Shown one piece after another: positions 33,790-41,952 of a stretch of 64,000 bases of DNA. Both the position numbers and the translations under genes were made by a program. The notes beneath the pieces were generated by a model that was not told the DNA's origin, searched no databases, and saw only the letters and a program-made list of their open reading frames with translations. Source of the stretch: an uncultured Corynebacterium sp. (GTDB taxonomy: Bacteria; Actinomycetota; Actinomycetes; Mycobacteriales; Mycobacteriaceae); the NCBI RefSeq assembly GCF_946221105.1, contig NZ_CAMICL010000002.1:1-64000 (forward strand). The letters are read 5' to 3'. The first letter of the stretch is position 1, and every line of letters starts with the position of its first letter.

Positions 33790-34795
33790 GGTCTAAGGCC
33801 TCCAAAAGCGCGTCGGTTTCCTCCGCGTTGGTCACGGTCACGCGGATCCCCTCGGGGAAGGCGCGCACCAGCACGCCCTCCGCGGCCAGCCGCTCCGCCA
33901 GCTCTTTGCCTGCGCCGGGCAGCCACACAAAGTTCGCTTGGCTTTCTGCGAGCCCAAGCTTTGCGACGACACGGCTCCGCTCGGCCACGGTGCCGTCGAT
34001 ACGCGCACGCAGCTCCTTTTGTGCCTCGAGCGAGGCCAGCGCCGCCTCCTGCGCCACCGCGCTGACGGAGAAGGGGATGGAGACCTTGTTCAGCGCCTCG
34101 ATGATCGGGCGCGGGCCGAACGCGTAACCGATGCGCGCGCCGGCCAGCCCGTACGCCTTGGAGAAGGTGCGCAGCCCCACCACGTTGGGGTAGCGGGTGA
34201 TCACCTCGGTGGCGACGGGGGTGTCGGCGGCCTGGTTGTACTCGAAGTAGGCCTCGTCGAGCACGACGAGGACGTCCGCCGGCACCTCGTCCATGAAGGC
34301 GGCGAACTCGGCGTTGGTGATCGTCGTGCCGGTGGGGTTGTTCGGGTTGCAGATGAAGATCAGCTTGGTGCGCTCGGTCACCGCGGCGGCCAACGCCGGC
34401 ATGTCCAGCCTGTTGTCGCTGTCCAGCGGGACGGGCACCGGGGTGGCGCCGACGACCTGGACGAAGATCGGGTAGGCCTCGAAGCTGCGCCAGGGGAAGA
34501 CCACGTCGTCGCCGGGCTGGGCCGCAATTGAGACCAGCTGCTGGCACAGCGCGGAGGACCCGGCGCCGAGCGCGACCTGCTCCGGATCCACGCCCAGGTG
34601 CTCACCGAGGGCGGTGCGCAGCTTCAGCGCGCCGATGTCCGGGTAGCGGTTGATCTCACCGAGGGCTTCGCGCATGGCGTCGAGCACCGGCGGCAGTGGG
34701 CCCTCGGCGCACTCGTTGGAGGACAGTTTGATGGCGCGCTCGTCGCGCACGCCGGGGACGTACGCCGGAATTGCCTCGAGGTCGGGGCGGATCAT
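33782..34795 (-). CDS. HisC/Pat-type PLP aminotransferase (aromatic amino acid or histidinol-phosphate)
   Basis: A 337-aa class I/II aminotransferase. IKLSSNECAEGPLPPVLDAM near residue 22, GAGSSALCQQL near residue 78, IFICNPNNPTGTTI near residue 146 and the PLP lysine in RTFSKAYGLAGARIGYAF near residue 207 are all clear. The length and sequence fit corynebacterial Pat, which favours phenylalanine and other aromatics, as well as HisC. Coupling to an amino-acid permease (ATGA overlap at its start) and a MHS carrier favours the aromatic role. The main hisC would be expected in a his operon, which is absent here. Confidence 0.85.
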   Translation of the reverse strand: MIRPDLEAIPAYVPGVRDERAIKLSSNECAEGPLPPVLDAMREALGEINRYPDIGALKLRTALGEHLGVDPEQVALGAGSSALCQQLVSIAAQPGDDVVFPWRSFEAYPIFVQVVGATPVPVPLDSDNRLDMPALAAAVTERTKLIFICNPNNPTGTTITNAEFAAFMDEVPADVLVVLDEAYFEYNQAADTPVATEVITRYPNVVGLRTFSKAYGLAGARIGYAFGPRPIIEALNKVSIPFSVSAVAQEAALASLEAQKELRARIDGTVAERSRVVAKLGLAESQANFVWLPGAGKELAERLAAEGVLVRAFPEGIRVTVTNAEETDALLEALDRA

Positions 34796-36141
34796 GCGCG
34801 GCTCCTCTGCGTGGTCAGTGAGATCAGGCCCAGCACGATGATCCAGCCGGTCAGCGTGGCAAGGCCCATGCGGTATTCCGGAAGAATACCCATCAGGACG
34901 AGCACGAGGACGAAAAACGCGATGCAAATCCAGTTGGCCGCCGGGTAGAGCGGGGCGGGGAAGGTCGCGCTTTTGAACTTTTTGCGGAAGTTCAGGTGCG
35001 ATACACAAATGCCCGCCCAGGTGATCAGCTCGGTGCCGACGATGATCGCCAGCAGCACCGCGAAGATTTTGCCTTCGAAGAAGAAGTTCAGGATGACCAC
35101 GGTGCCCATCAGGGCGGCGTCGAAAAGCAAGGCCTTGGTGGGCAGCCCTTTCGCGCTGGTGGCGGCGAACGCGCGGGGCGCCTGGCCGTTGCGCGCGAGG
35201 TCGCGCAGCATGCGCGCACCCGAGTACGTCATGGTGTTGAGCACCGAGAACACCGCCACCACGATGACCACGTTGAGCGCGGTGGCGGCCGGGCCGAAGC
35301 CCACGCCGGCGAGCACGCGGATGAACGGGCTTTCGTTCGTTTCCTGCTCGTTCCACGGCGCGAGCAGCAAAATGGTGCCGATGCCGCCGAGGTAGAACAC
35401 CAGAATGCGCCACACCACGGAGTTCACGGCGCGCGGGATGGCCGCTTTCGGGTTGTCCGCCTCGCCGGCGGCGGTGCCGATGGACATGATGCCGCCGAAT
35501 GTGAACGTCACCGCCACCAGGGCGAACAGCACGCCGGAGAGGCCGTTGGGCATGAACCCGCCGTGCTCGGTGATGTTGGAAAACCCGATCGCCTCGTCCG
35601 GGCCGAGACCCACCACGAGCGCAAACCCGAGCACGATCATGAGCACAAGAGCTGCGACCTTGATCAAGGACAGCCAGTATTCCGTCGCGGCGAACACCCG
35701 CACGTTGAACAGGTTCAACACCACCACCAGCAGCAGCGTCACCAGCGCGGTGACCCAGTGCGGCAGCCCGGGGAACCAGTAGTCCAAAAAGGTGCCCATG
35801 GCGGTCAGCTCCAGCATGCCCACCACGACGGTGGTGAACCACCAGTTCCAGCCGGTGATGAAGCCGGCCACCGGCCCGATGAACGCGCGCGAGTACGCCG
35901 CGAACGACCCGGAGACGGGGTGCTCGACCGCCATCTCGCCGAGCATGCGCATGAGGAAGTACACGATCACCCCGACGAGCGCGAACGAGATCAGCACCGC
36001 CGGCCCGGCGTACTGGATCGATCCGGCGGAGCCCAAAAACAGGCCCGTGCCTATCGACGAACCAAAGGCAATCATCATCAATTGCCTACTCTTGACGCTC
36101 CTGTTCAGCCCCTGTTCTTGCAGGCTGTCGTTCTGGCTCAC
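34792..36141 (-). CDS. APC-family amino-acid permease (AroP/GabP-like)
   Basis: A 449-aa, 12-helix permease. LMMIAFGSSIGTGLFLGSAGSI near residue 21 is the substrate-binding unwound helix of the amino-acid transporter family. GEMAVEHPVSGSFAAYSRAFIGP near residue 68 and SGARMLRDLARNGQAPRAFA near residue 302 are conserved in the AroP/GabP/Asn permease group. The GTG start follows AGGAAAC and sits 3 bp after the thioesterase stop. It overlaps the aminotransferase start by 4 bp. One 12-mer repeat falls in the conserved GSSIG codons and imposes an ATA codon. Likely substrates are aromatic amino acids or GABA. Confidence 0.87.
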   Translation of the reverse strand: MSQNDSLQEQGLNRSVKSRQLMMIAFGSSIGTGLFLGSAGSIQYAGPAVLISFALVGVIVYFLMRMLGEMAVEHPVSGSFAAYSRAFIGPVAGFITGWNWWFTTVVVGMLELTAMGTFLDYWFPGLPHWVTALVTLLLVVVLNLFNVRVFAATEYWLSLIKVAALVLMIVLGFALVVGLGPDEAIGFSNITEHGGFMPNGLSGVLFALVAVTFTFGGIMSIGTAAGEADNPKAAIPRAVNSVVWRILVFYLGGIGTILLLAPWNEQETNESPFIRVLAGVGFGPAATALNVVIVVAVFSVLNTMTYSGARMLRDLARNGQAPRAFAATSAKGLPTKALLFDAALMGTVVILNFFFEGKIFAVLLAIIVGTELITWAGICVSHLNFRKKFKSATFPAPLYPAANWICIAFFVLVLVLMGILPEYRMGLATLTGWIIVLGLISLTTQRSRA

Positions 36142-36144
36142 GGT

Positions 36145-36591
36145 TTAGTTTCCTGTCGGTGGTCGGGAGGTGGTGCGGGACATGCCGCGGAATTCGGCGA
36201 TGGCGGTGTCGCCGTCGTAAAGCGTGACGTCCGAAAGCCCGTTTTTGCCCCACGTGTGGCGCTCGCGTGCAACCCCGCGGATGGTGCGGCCCATCTTCGC
36301 CGGGGCGAGGAAGATGATCTCGGACTGCGCGCTGACGGTCGGGTCGGTGCGCCGCGAGTTGCACGCGCCGCCGAACAGCGCGTCGGCGAAAGTGAACAGC
36401 ACGCCGCCCTGGCACACGCCGAAGCCGTTGGCGTGGCGCGCCTCCACCGTGAACTCGCCCTCGGCCAGGCCCGGCTCAAGGCGTGTGATGGTGGCGCCGA
36501 GGTACTCCAGGGTGGCGTCGTTGTCGAACATGGATTTCGCGTGCTCGAGGTCGGGGGTGAAATCCACCGACGGGGCGTAGCGCTCGTACAT
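36145..36591 (-). CDS. PaaI-like hotdog thioesterase
   Basis: A 148-aa acyl-CoA thioesterase of the hotdog fold. HANGFGVCQGGVLFTFADALFGGACN near residue 55 is the PaaI signature, with the catalytic Asp in FADALF. It would hydrolyse acyl-CoA esters such as hydroxyphenylacetyl-CoA. AAGGAATAAGG lies just before the ATG. It is the first gene of a four-gene operon with the permease, aminotransferase and MHS transporter. A thioesterase for aryl-acyl-CoA would fit an aromatic amino-acid pathway, although no paa genes are seen. Confidence 0.84.
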   Translation of the reverse strand: MYERYAPSVDFTPDLEHAKSMFDNDATLEYLGATITRLEPGLAEGEFTVEARHANGFGVCQGGVLFTFADALFGGACNSRRTDPTVSAQSEIIFLAPAKMGRTIRGVARERHTWGKNGLSDVTLYDGDTAIAEFRGMSRTTSRPPTGN

Positions 36592-36615
36592 CCTTATTCC
36601 TTCCCGTATGCGTGA

Positions 36616-36645
36616 AGCCGGGGCAGCTTAACTGCTGCCCCGGCT
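36616..36645 (-). terminator. Strong hairpin between prs and the thioesterase operon
   Basis: AGCCGGGGCAGC at 36616-36627 pairs perfectly with GCTGCCCCGGCT at 36634-36645 around a 6-nt loop. It lies 22 bp after the prs stop. No long T-run follows, but the 12-bp G+C stem is typical of actinobacterial terminators. Confidence 0.75.
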
Positions 36646-36667
36646 GAATCCCGGCGAACCGCGGCGT

Positions 36668-37645
36668 TTACGCCTGGCCCTCGAACAGGGTGGTCACGGA
36701 GCCGTTTTCGAAGATCTCGTGGATCGTCTTGGCCAAAAGCGGCGCAATGGACAGCACCGTGAGGTTGCTCCAGCCTTCGGTGTCCTGCGGCAGGGTGTCG
36801 GTGGTGATGACTTCCTCGGCGCCGCAGTCGCTGAGGCGCTCGCGGGCCGGGTCGGAGAACACGCCGTGGGTGCAGGCGATGACCACGGACTTCGCGCCGG
36901 CCTCCTTGAGCACGCCGACGGCGCCGGCGATGGTGCCGCCGGTGTCGATCATGTCGTCCATGAGGACGCAGTCCTTGCCGTCGACATCGCCGACGACGCG
37001 GTTGGACACGACCTTATTCGCGGCGTCGATGTCGCGGGTCTTGTGCACGAACGCCATGGGCGCGTCGCCGAGCATGTTGGCCCACTTCTCCGCCGACTTC
37101 ACGCGGCCGGCGTCGGGGGAGACCACGACGAGGTTGTCCAGCGGGTACTTGGACTTGATGTAGTCCACCAGGATCGGCTGGGCGTGCATGTGGTCCACCG
37201 GACCGTCGAAGAAGCCCTGGATCTGGTCGGTGTGCAGGTCCACGGACACGATGCGGTCGGCGCCGGCGGCGGTGAGCAGGTCCGCGATCAGGCGGGCGGA
37301 GATCGGCTCGCGGCCGCGGTGCTTCTTGTCCTGGCGGGCGTACGGGTAGAACGGCAGGATCGCGGTGATGCGCTTGGCGGAGCCGCGCTTGAGCGCGTCG
37401 ATCATGATCAGCTGTTCCATCAGCCACTTGTTCAGCGGCTGGGCGTGGGACTGCATGACAAAGCAGTCGGCGCCGCGGACGGACTCTTCGAAGCGGATGA
37501 AGATCTCGCCGTTGGCGAAGTCGCGCGCGGTGGTGGGCACCAGCTCGATGCCGAGCTCCTTGGCCACGGCTTCTGCGAGGGCCGGGTGCGCGCGGCCGGT
37601 GAAGACCTTGAGGTCTTTGTGGTTTTCGGTGGAGTAACCAGTCAT
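36668..37645 (-). CDS. prs: Ribose-phosphate pyrophosphokinase (PRPP synthase)
   Basis: Makes phosphoribosyl pyrophosphate from ribose 5-phosphate and ATP for nucleotide, His, Trp and arabinogalactan precursor synthesis. It is 325 aa. FANGEIFIRFEESVRGADCFV near residue 43, FYPYARQDKKHRGREPISARL near residue 96, VSVDLHTDQIQGFFDGPVDH near residue 130 and the PRPP loop CVLMDDMIDTGGTI near residue 222 are all present. The ATG is 4 bp after the glmU stop, as in other corynebacteria, so prs is transcribed with glmU. A hairpin follows its stop. Confidence 0.95.
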   Translation of the reverse strand: MTGYSTENHKDLKVFTGRAHPALAEAVAKELGIELVPTTARDFANGEIFIRFEESVRGADCFVMQSHAQPLNKWLMEQLIMIDALKRGSAKRITAILPFYPYARQDKKHRGREPISARLIADLLTAAGADRIVSVDLHTDQIQGFFDGPVDHMHAQPILVDYIKSKYPLDNLVVVSPDAGRVKSAEKWANMLGDAPMAFVHKTRDIDAANKVVSNRVVGDVDGKDCVLMDDMIDTGGTIAGAVGVLKEAGAKSVVIACTHGVFSDPARERLSDCGAEEVITTDTLPQDTEGWSNLTVLSIAPLLAKTIHEIFENGSVTTLFEGQA

Positions 37646-37649
37646 GTAA

Positions 37650-39092
37650 TTAACCCTCTCGCTTCGCGTTTTTTGCTGCTTCAGCCGCTTCGGTGCCCGG
37701 GCGGCGGTCTTCCACCCAGCCTTCGATGTTGCGCTGGCGGCCTTCCTTGATGGCCAGGGCGCCGGCGGGCACATCTTCGGTGACCACTGTACCCGCGCCG
37801 GTGTAGGCGCCATCACCGATGTTGACCGGTGCGACGAACATGGTGTCGGAGCCGGTGCGGCAGTAGTCGCCGATGGTGGTGTGGTGCTTGTTTACGCCGT
37901 CGTAGTTGGCAAACACGGAGCTTGCGCCAATGTTGGAGTGCTTGCCCACGGTGGCGTCGCCGATGTAGGTCAGGTGCGGCACCTTGGAGCCTTCGCCGAT
38001 CTTGGCGTTCTTGGATTCGACGAAGCCGCCGAGCTTGCCGCGGGCGCCGAGTTCGGTGCCGGGGCGGATGTAGGTGAACGGGCCGACGGTGGCTTCTTCA
38101 CCGATGACGCCGAGTTCGCCCTGGGTGCGCACGACGGTGGCGCGGGCGCCGACTTCCATGTCGGTCAGGGTGGTGTCGGGGCCGATTTCGGCGCCGTCGC
38201 CGATGACGGTGGAGCCCCACAGCTGGGTGTTCGGGTGGATGACCACGTCGCGGCCGATTTCCACCTCGACGCCGATCCAGGTGGTGTCCGGGTCGATCAC
38301 GGTCGCACCGTTTCGCATCGCCTTCTCGACGAGCCTGCGGTTGAGCTCCTTGCCAGCCTCCGCCAGCTGCACTCGGTCGTTCACGCCGGCCAGTTCGCGT
38401 GCGTCGGGGGCGGTAAAGGCGGTGACCCGGAGGCCGTCGCCACGCGCGATGCTCAGCACGTCGGTGATGTAGAACTCGCCCTGGGCGTTGTCCGGGGTGA
38501 CGCGCGTGAGGGCGTCGCGAAGCACCTTGCCGTCGAAGGCGAACACGCCGGAGTTGACCTCGCGGACGGCGCGCTGCTCGTCGGTGGCGTCCTTTTCCTC
38601 CACGATCTCGAGGACGTCGCCGGCCTCGCTGCGGATGATGCGGCCGTAGCCGGTGGGGTTGTCGAACTCGAGCGAGAGCACGGTGACCGCTGCGTGCTCG
38701 GCCTCATGCTTTTCGACGAGCGCCTGCAGGGTCTCCGGGGTCAGAAGCGGCACGTCGCCGTTGGTGACCACCACGGTGCCGTCGAAGTCCGGGATGGCGG
38801 ACAGGCCCACCTGCACGGCGTGGCCGGTGCCGTTTTGCTCCTCCTGGATGGCCTGGCGGATCTCCACGTGCATCTGTTCGGCGATCTGCTCCACGGCCGG
38901 GGCGACCTGGTCGCGCTGGTGGCCGACAACCGCAACCAGGTGGTTGGGGTGCACACCGGCGGCTGCGTGCAGGGAGTGGGACAGCAGGCTGCGCCCGCCG
39001 ATTTCGTGCAGCGTCTTCTGGCGGTCGGACTTCATGCGGGTTCCGGCGCCGGCCGCGAGCACGACAACGGCACGTTCGAAGTGGGTAGGCAC
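37650..39092 (-). CDS. glmU: Bifunctional GlcNAc-1-phosphate uridylyltransferase/GlcN-1-P acetyltransferase
   Basis: Makes UDP-GlcNAc for peptidoglycan. The 480-aa protein has an N-terminal pyrophosphorylase domain with LAAGAGTRMKSDRQKTLHEIGG near residue 12, QNGTGHAVQVGL near residue 85 and VNSGVFAFDG near residue 175. The C-terminal left-handed beta-helix of hexapeptide repeats runs from about residue 270, with ESKNAKIGEGSKVPHLTYIGDATVG and NYDGVNKHHTTIGD near residue 380 holding the acetyltransferase His. The GTG start at 39092 has AAGGAG 8 nt upstream. The in-frame extension upstream lacks family residues. It leads into prs. Confidence 0.95.
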   Translation of the reverse strand: MPTHFERAVVVLAAGAGTRMKSDRQKTLHEIGGRSLLSHSLHAAAGVHPNHLVAVVGHQRDQVAPAVEQIAEQMHVEIRQAIQEEQNGTGHAVQVGLSAIPDFDGTVVVTNGDVPLLTPETLQALVEKHEAEHAAVTVLSLEFDNPTGYGRIIRSEAGDVLEIVEEKDATDEQRAVREVNSGVFAFDGKVLRDALTRVTPDNAQGEFYITDVLSIARGDGLRVTAFTAPDARELAGVNDRVQLAEAGKELNRRLVEKAMRNGATVIDPDTTWIGVEVEIGRDVVIHPNTQLWGSTVIGDGAEIGPDTTLTDMEVGARATVVRTQGELGVIGEEATVGPFTYIRPGTELGARGKLGGFVESKNAKIGEGSKVPHLTYIGDATVGKHSNIGASSVFANYDGVNKHHTTIGDYCRTGSDTMFVAPVNIGDGAYTGAGTVVTEDVPAGALAIKEGRQRNIEGWVEDRRPGTEAAEAAKNAKREG

Positions 39093-39152
39093 TCGAATGC
39101 TCCTTGTTTTGTGGGATTTGTAGCGGGTTTTTGTCGGCAACCAGCATAACGC

Positions 39153-40379
39153 CTAGGCGGCGGCCGCCGAGACTTCTTTCAGGTTCCGCGCGCCGACCAC
39201 GCCGGCGTAGCCCACCGCAGCCAGGAAGATCAGCGCGGCCTGCGGCCCGAGGACTGCAATCGCGGAGGACACCGCGCCGACGACGAGGAGGACCACGCCC
39301 ATCACCGTGTTGGAGGCACCGGTGATCATGGTGCGCTTGTCGCCGTCGGCCATGTCCACCAGGTAGGTCTTGCGGCTCACGCGCACCGCGGTGTGGGCGA
39401 GGTTGACCAGGAAAAAGCCCAGCGGCATGACCCAGGCGTTCACCGCAGAAGGCGCGAGGCGTGCGCTTGCGACAAGGGCCACGATCACGGTCGAGGCGAT
39501 ACCCGCGGCCCAGGCCATCGTGCTTTTCGACGACCTGTCGGAAAGCTTGCCCGACACCCTGCCACCCAGCAGCGACGCGCCGCCGGAGGCGATGATGAAC
39601 GCGCCCAGTCCCGTCAGGTCCGCGCCCTCGTTGCCGGCCAGCACCACGATGAACGGGGTGGAAAGGGCGGTGACCAGCATCAGCGAGCGCACCACCAGGA
39701 ACTTCTGCAGGTCCCGGTCGCCCTTAACCAGCGCCCACATTTCCTTCATGCTCTGGCCGTCTTTGGACTCCGGTTCGGCTTCCGGCTCGTCGATGCCGCT
39801 GAAGACCAGCGATGCCAGCGCCCACGTCAAAGCACCTCCGGCGAGCAGCGCGGCGATCGTCCACTGCGGCAGGTTGTTCGGCAAAAACGTCAGCAGCAGA
39901 CCGATCGCGAGCGTGAACGCGCCGGCCAAGGCGGTGGCGCGGCCGGTGATACTGCCGCGGCGGCCCTTGGAAATCGTGCGCCCCTGCACGTCCTTGCCCG
40001 CCAGCGAGCACAACGAGCGAAACAACGCATGGGCGGCCAAAAGGATAAGGATGACGGCGCCGAGCGGAGTGCCGTCGAGAAGCAATGCGCTGAGCGCGAT
40101 GAGCCCCGCGGCGATGGCTTGGCCCCACGAACCGATGAGCCACACGCGTTTGCGGGAGCGCTTCGAGGTCACCCACGGGCTCAAAAACGCCTGCGGCAGC
40201 ATCGAGCCGGATTCGCGGATGGGCACGAGGAACGAGGTCAGCACCGCCGGCACGCCCGCGGCGCCGAAGAGCCACGGCAGCACCGTCTTCGGAGCGACGA
40301 TCTGGTCGCCGATGTTTTGCAGGCCGTTGGACCAGACGAACCGGCGTGCGTTGCGTTCCTCGCGTTGATCGTTAGGCAT
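39153..40379 (-). CDS. MFS-type membrane transporter
   Basis: A 408-aa protein with about 12 hydrophobic segments. KTVLPWLFGAAGVPAVLTSFLVPIRESGSMLPQAFLSPWV near residue 29, KRSRKRVWLIGSWGQAIAAG near residue 73 and RTISKGRRGSITGRATALAG near residue 133 give positively charged cytoplasmic loops typical of the major facilitator fold. A polar central loop (EPEAEPESKDGQSMKEMW) separates the halves. The substrate is unknown. The ATG is 7 nt behind TACTAT, so the start is leaderless. The gene is divergent from the multicopper oxidase, 50 bp away. Confidence 0.8.
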   Translation of the reverse strand: MPNDQREERNARRFVWSNGLQNIGDQIVAPKTVLPWLFGAAGVPAVLTSFLVPIRESGSMLPQAFLSPWVTSKRSRKRVWLIGSWGQAIAAGLIALSALLLDGTPLGAVILILLAAHALFRSLCSLAGKDVQGRTISKGRRGSITGRATALAGAFTLAIGLLLTFLPNNLPQWTIAALLAGGALTWALASLVFSGIDEPEAEPESKDGQSMKEMWALVKGDRDLQKFLVVRSLMLVTALSTPFIVVLAGNEGADLTGLGAFIIASGGASLLGGRVSGKLSDRSSKSTMAWAAGIASTVIVALVASARLAPSAVNAWVMPLGFFLVNLAHTAVRVSRKTYLVDMADGDKRTMITGASNTVMGVVLLVVGAVSSAIAVLGPQAALIFLAAVGYAGVVGARNLKEVSAAAA

Positions 40380-40429
40380 ACAGCGGATAGTAGGGTCGAA
40401 AGAGAGTATCAGCGAACCGGGAGGCGGAC

Positions 40430-41926
40430 ATGGCAATGAGCAGACGCACATTCTTCAGGGGCACACTTCTTGCGACGGCAGCGCTGGCCGCAGCAGCCAC
40501 GGGTACGGCGTGCTCGACGTCCTCGCAGACCAAACCGCTGGGCGCTGACGAAAAGGCGCGCCCGCTTCGCATTCCGCCGCTGTACGAGGGCGAGCTGGAC
40601 GGCAACGTGCGCCGGTTCGAGCTGACCGCGCAGGAAGGCGAGTTCGAGATCGTGCCCGGCACGATGACCAAGACCTGGGGCTTCAACGGCCCGTACCAGG
40701 GCCCGACGCTGTACATGCGCCGCGGCGAGGAAATCGACATGACGGTGCACAACGAGCTGCCGGAGCCGACGGTTGTGCACTGGCACGGCATGCACCTGCC
40801 TGCGACCGCCGACGGCGGGCCGGCGCTCATGTTCGACCCGGGTGAGTCCTGGTCACCGTCGTGGACCGTGGACCAGCCGGCGGCGACCTGCTGGTACCAC
40901 CCGCACCCGCACGAAAAGTCCGCTGTCCACGCCTACCGCGGACTGGCCGGGGGCATCGTGCTTGACGACGACACTTCCGCCTTCCCCGGCCTCCCCAATG
41001 AGTACGGGGTAGACGACATCCCCGTGATCATCACCGACGCCAACTTCACCGAAGACGGCCAGCTGGACGAGGATAACGGCTGGGTCGGCTCCACCGTCAT
41101 GGTCAACGGCATGACCAAGCCGCGCTTCGAAGCGACCACCCGTCGCGTGCGCCTGCGCGTGCTCAACGGCGCGACGATGCGCTTCCACCACCTGTCCTTG
41201 GGCAAGCCGTTCCACGTGGTGGCCACGGACCAGGGTTTCCTGGACGCGCCGGTCGAGGTCGACGGCGTACTGCTCAGCGCCGGCGAGCGCGTTGAGATCG
41301 TGGTGGACCTGGAGCCGGGCAAGGACTTGAAGCTGCGCAGCGACGGTGTCCCGGACCTCGGCGGCATGCCGGACAAGGAAACCGCGGAGATGTTCGGCTT
41401 CACCGACAAGTTCGACCTGCTCGAGATCGCAGCGCCGTCGGACGAGGCCCCCGAAGTGTCTGAGCTTACGGATTCGCTGGTGCCGTTCGAGGTGCCTGAC
41501 GCGGACTCTGTCGAGGTGGAGCGCGAGTTCCGCCTCAACGGTGTGGAGATCAACGGCAAGACCATGGACATGACGCGCGTGGACTTCACCGTGGACCACA
41601 AGGGTCCGGAGATCTGGCACGTGACCAACGAGAACGAGGACATGGCCCACAACTTCCACATCCACGACGCGCGCTTTGCCGTCATCGGCGTGGAAAACGG
41701 CGAGTTGGAGTTCACCACCGGCTGGCACGACACGATCACCGTCCCGCCGCTGGCCACGGTGAGCCTGCTCGTGGAGATGGGCTACTACCCGGACCCGAGC
41801 CTGGCGTACATGTACCACTGCCACATGCTCAACCACGAGGACCAGGGGATGATGGGCCAGTTTGTCATCGTCGAGCCTGGCCAGGAAGCTGACCTGGATC
41901 TGCCCGCCGGCCACGGTGGGCACTAG
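40430..41926 (+). CDS. Tat-exported multicopper oxidase
   Basis: A 498-aa secreted copper oxidase, probably involved in copper tolerance by oxidising Cu(I), as CueO does. The Tat signal is SRRTFFRGTLLATAALAAAATGTAC, where GTAC may serve as a lipobox that anchors the mature enzyme. All four copper-ligand sets are present: HWHGMH near residue 122, WYHPHPHE near residue 156, HNFHIHD near residue 406 and the type-1 site YHCHMLNHEDQGMM near residue 464. A GGGAGG site precedes the ATG; a second ATG two codons on is an alternative start. The neighbouring divergent transporter could be related to metal handling but shows no metal motif. Confidence 0.9.
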   Translation: MAMSRRTFFRGTLLATAALAAAATGTACSTSSQTKPLGADEKARPLRIPPLYEGELDGNVRRFELTAQEGEFEIVPGTMTKTWGFNGPYQGPTLYMRRGEEIDMTVHNELPEPTVVHWHGMHLPATADGGPALMFDPGESWSPSWTVDQPAATCWYHPHPHEKSAVHAYRGLAGGIVLDDDTSAFPGLPNEYGVDDIPVIITDANFTEDGQLDEDNGWVGSTVMVNGMTKPRFEATTRRVRLRVLNGATMRFHHLSLGKPFHVVATDQGFLDAPVEVDGVLLSAGERVEIVVDLEPGKDLKLRSDGVPDLGGMPDKETAEMFGFTDKFDLLEIAAPSDEAPEVSELTDSLVPFEVPDADSVEVEREFRLNGVEINGKTMDMTRVDFTVDHKGPEIWHVTNENEDMAHNFHIHDARFAVIGVENGELEFTTGWHDTITVPPLATVSLLVEMGYYPDPSLAYMYHCHMLNHEDQGMMGQFVIVEPGQEADLDLPAGHGGH

Positions 41927-41952
41927 CGGGCAGGGGGGAGCGGCGGCGGGGT

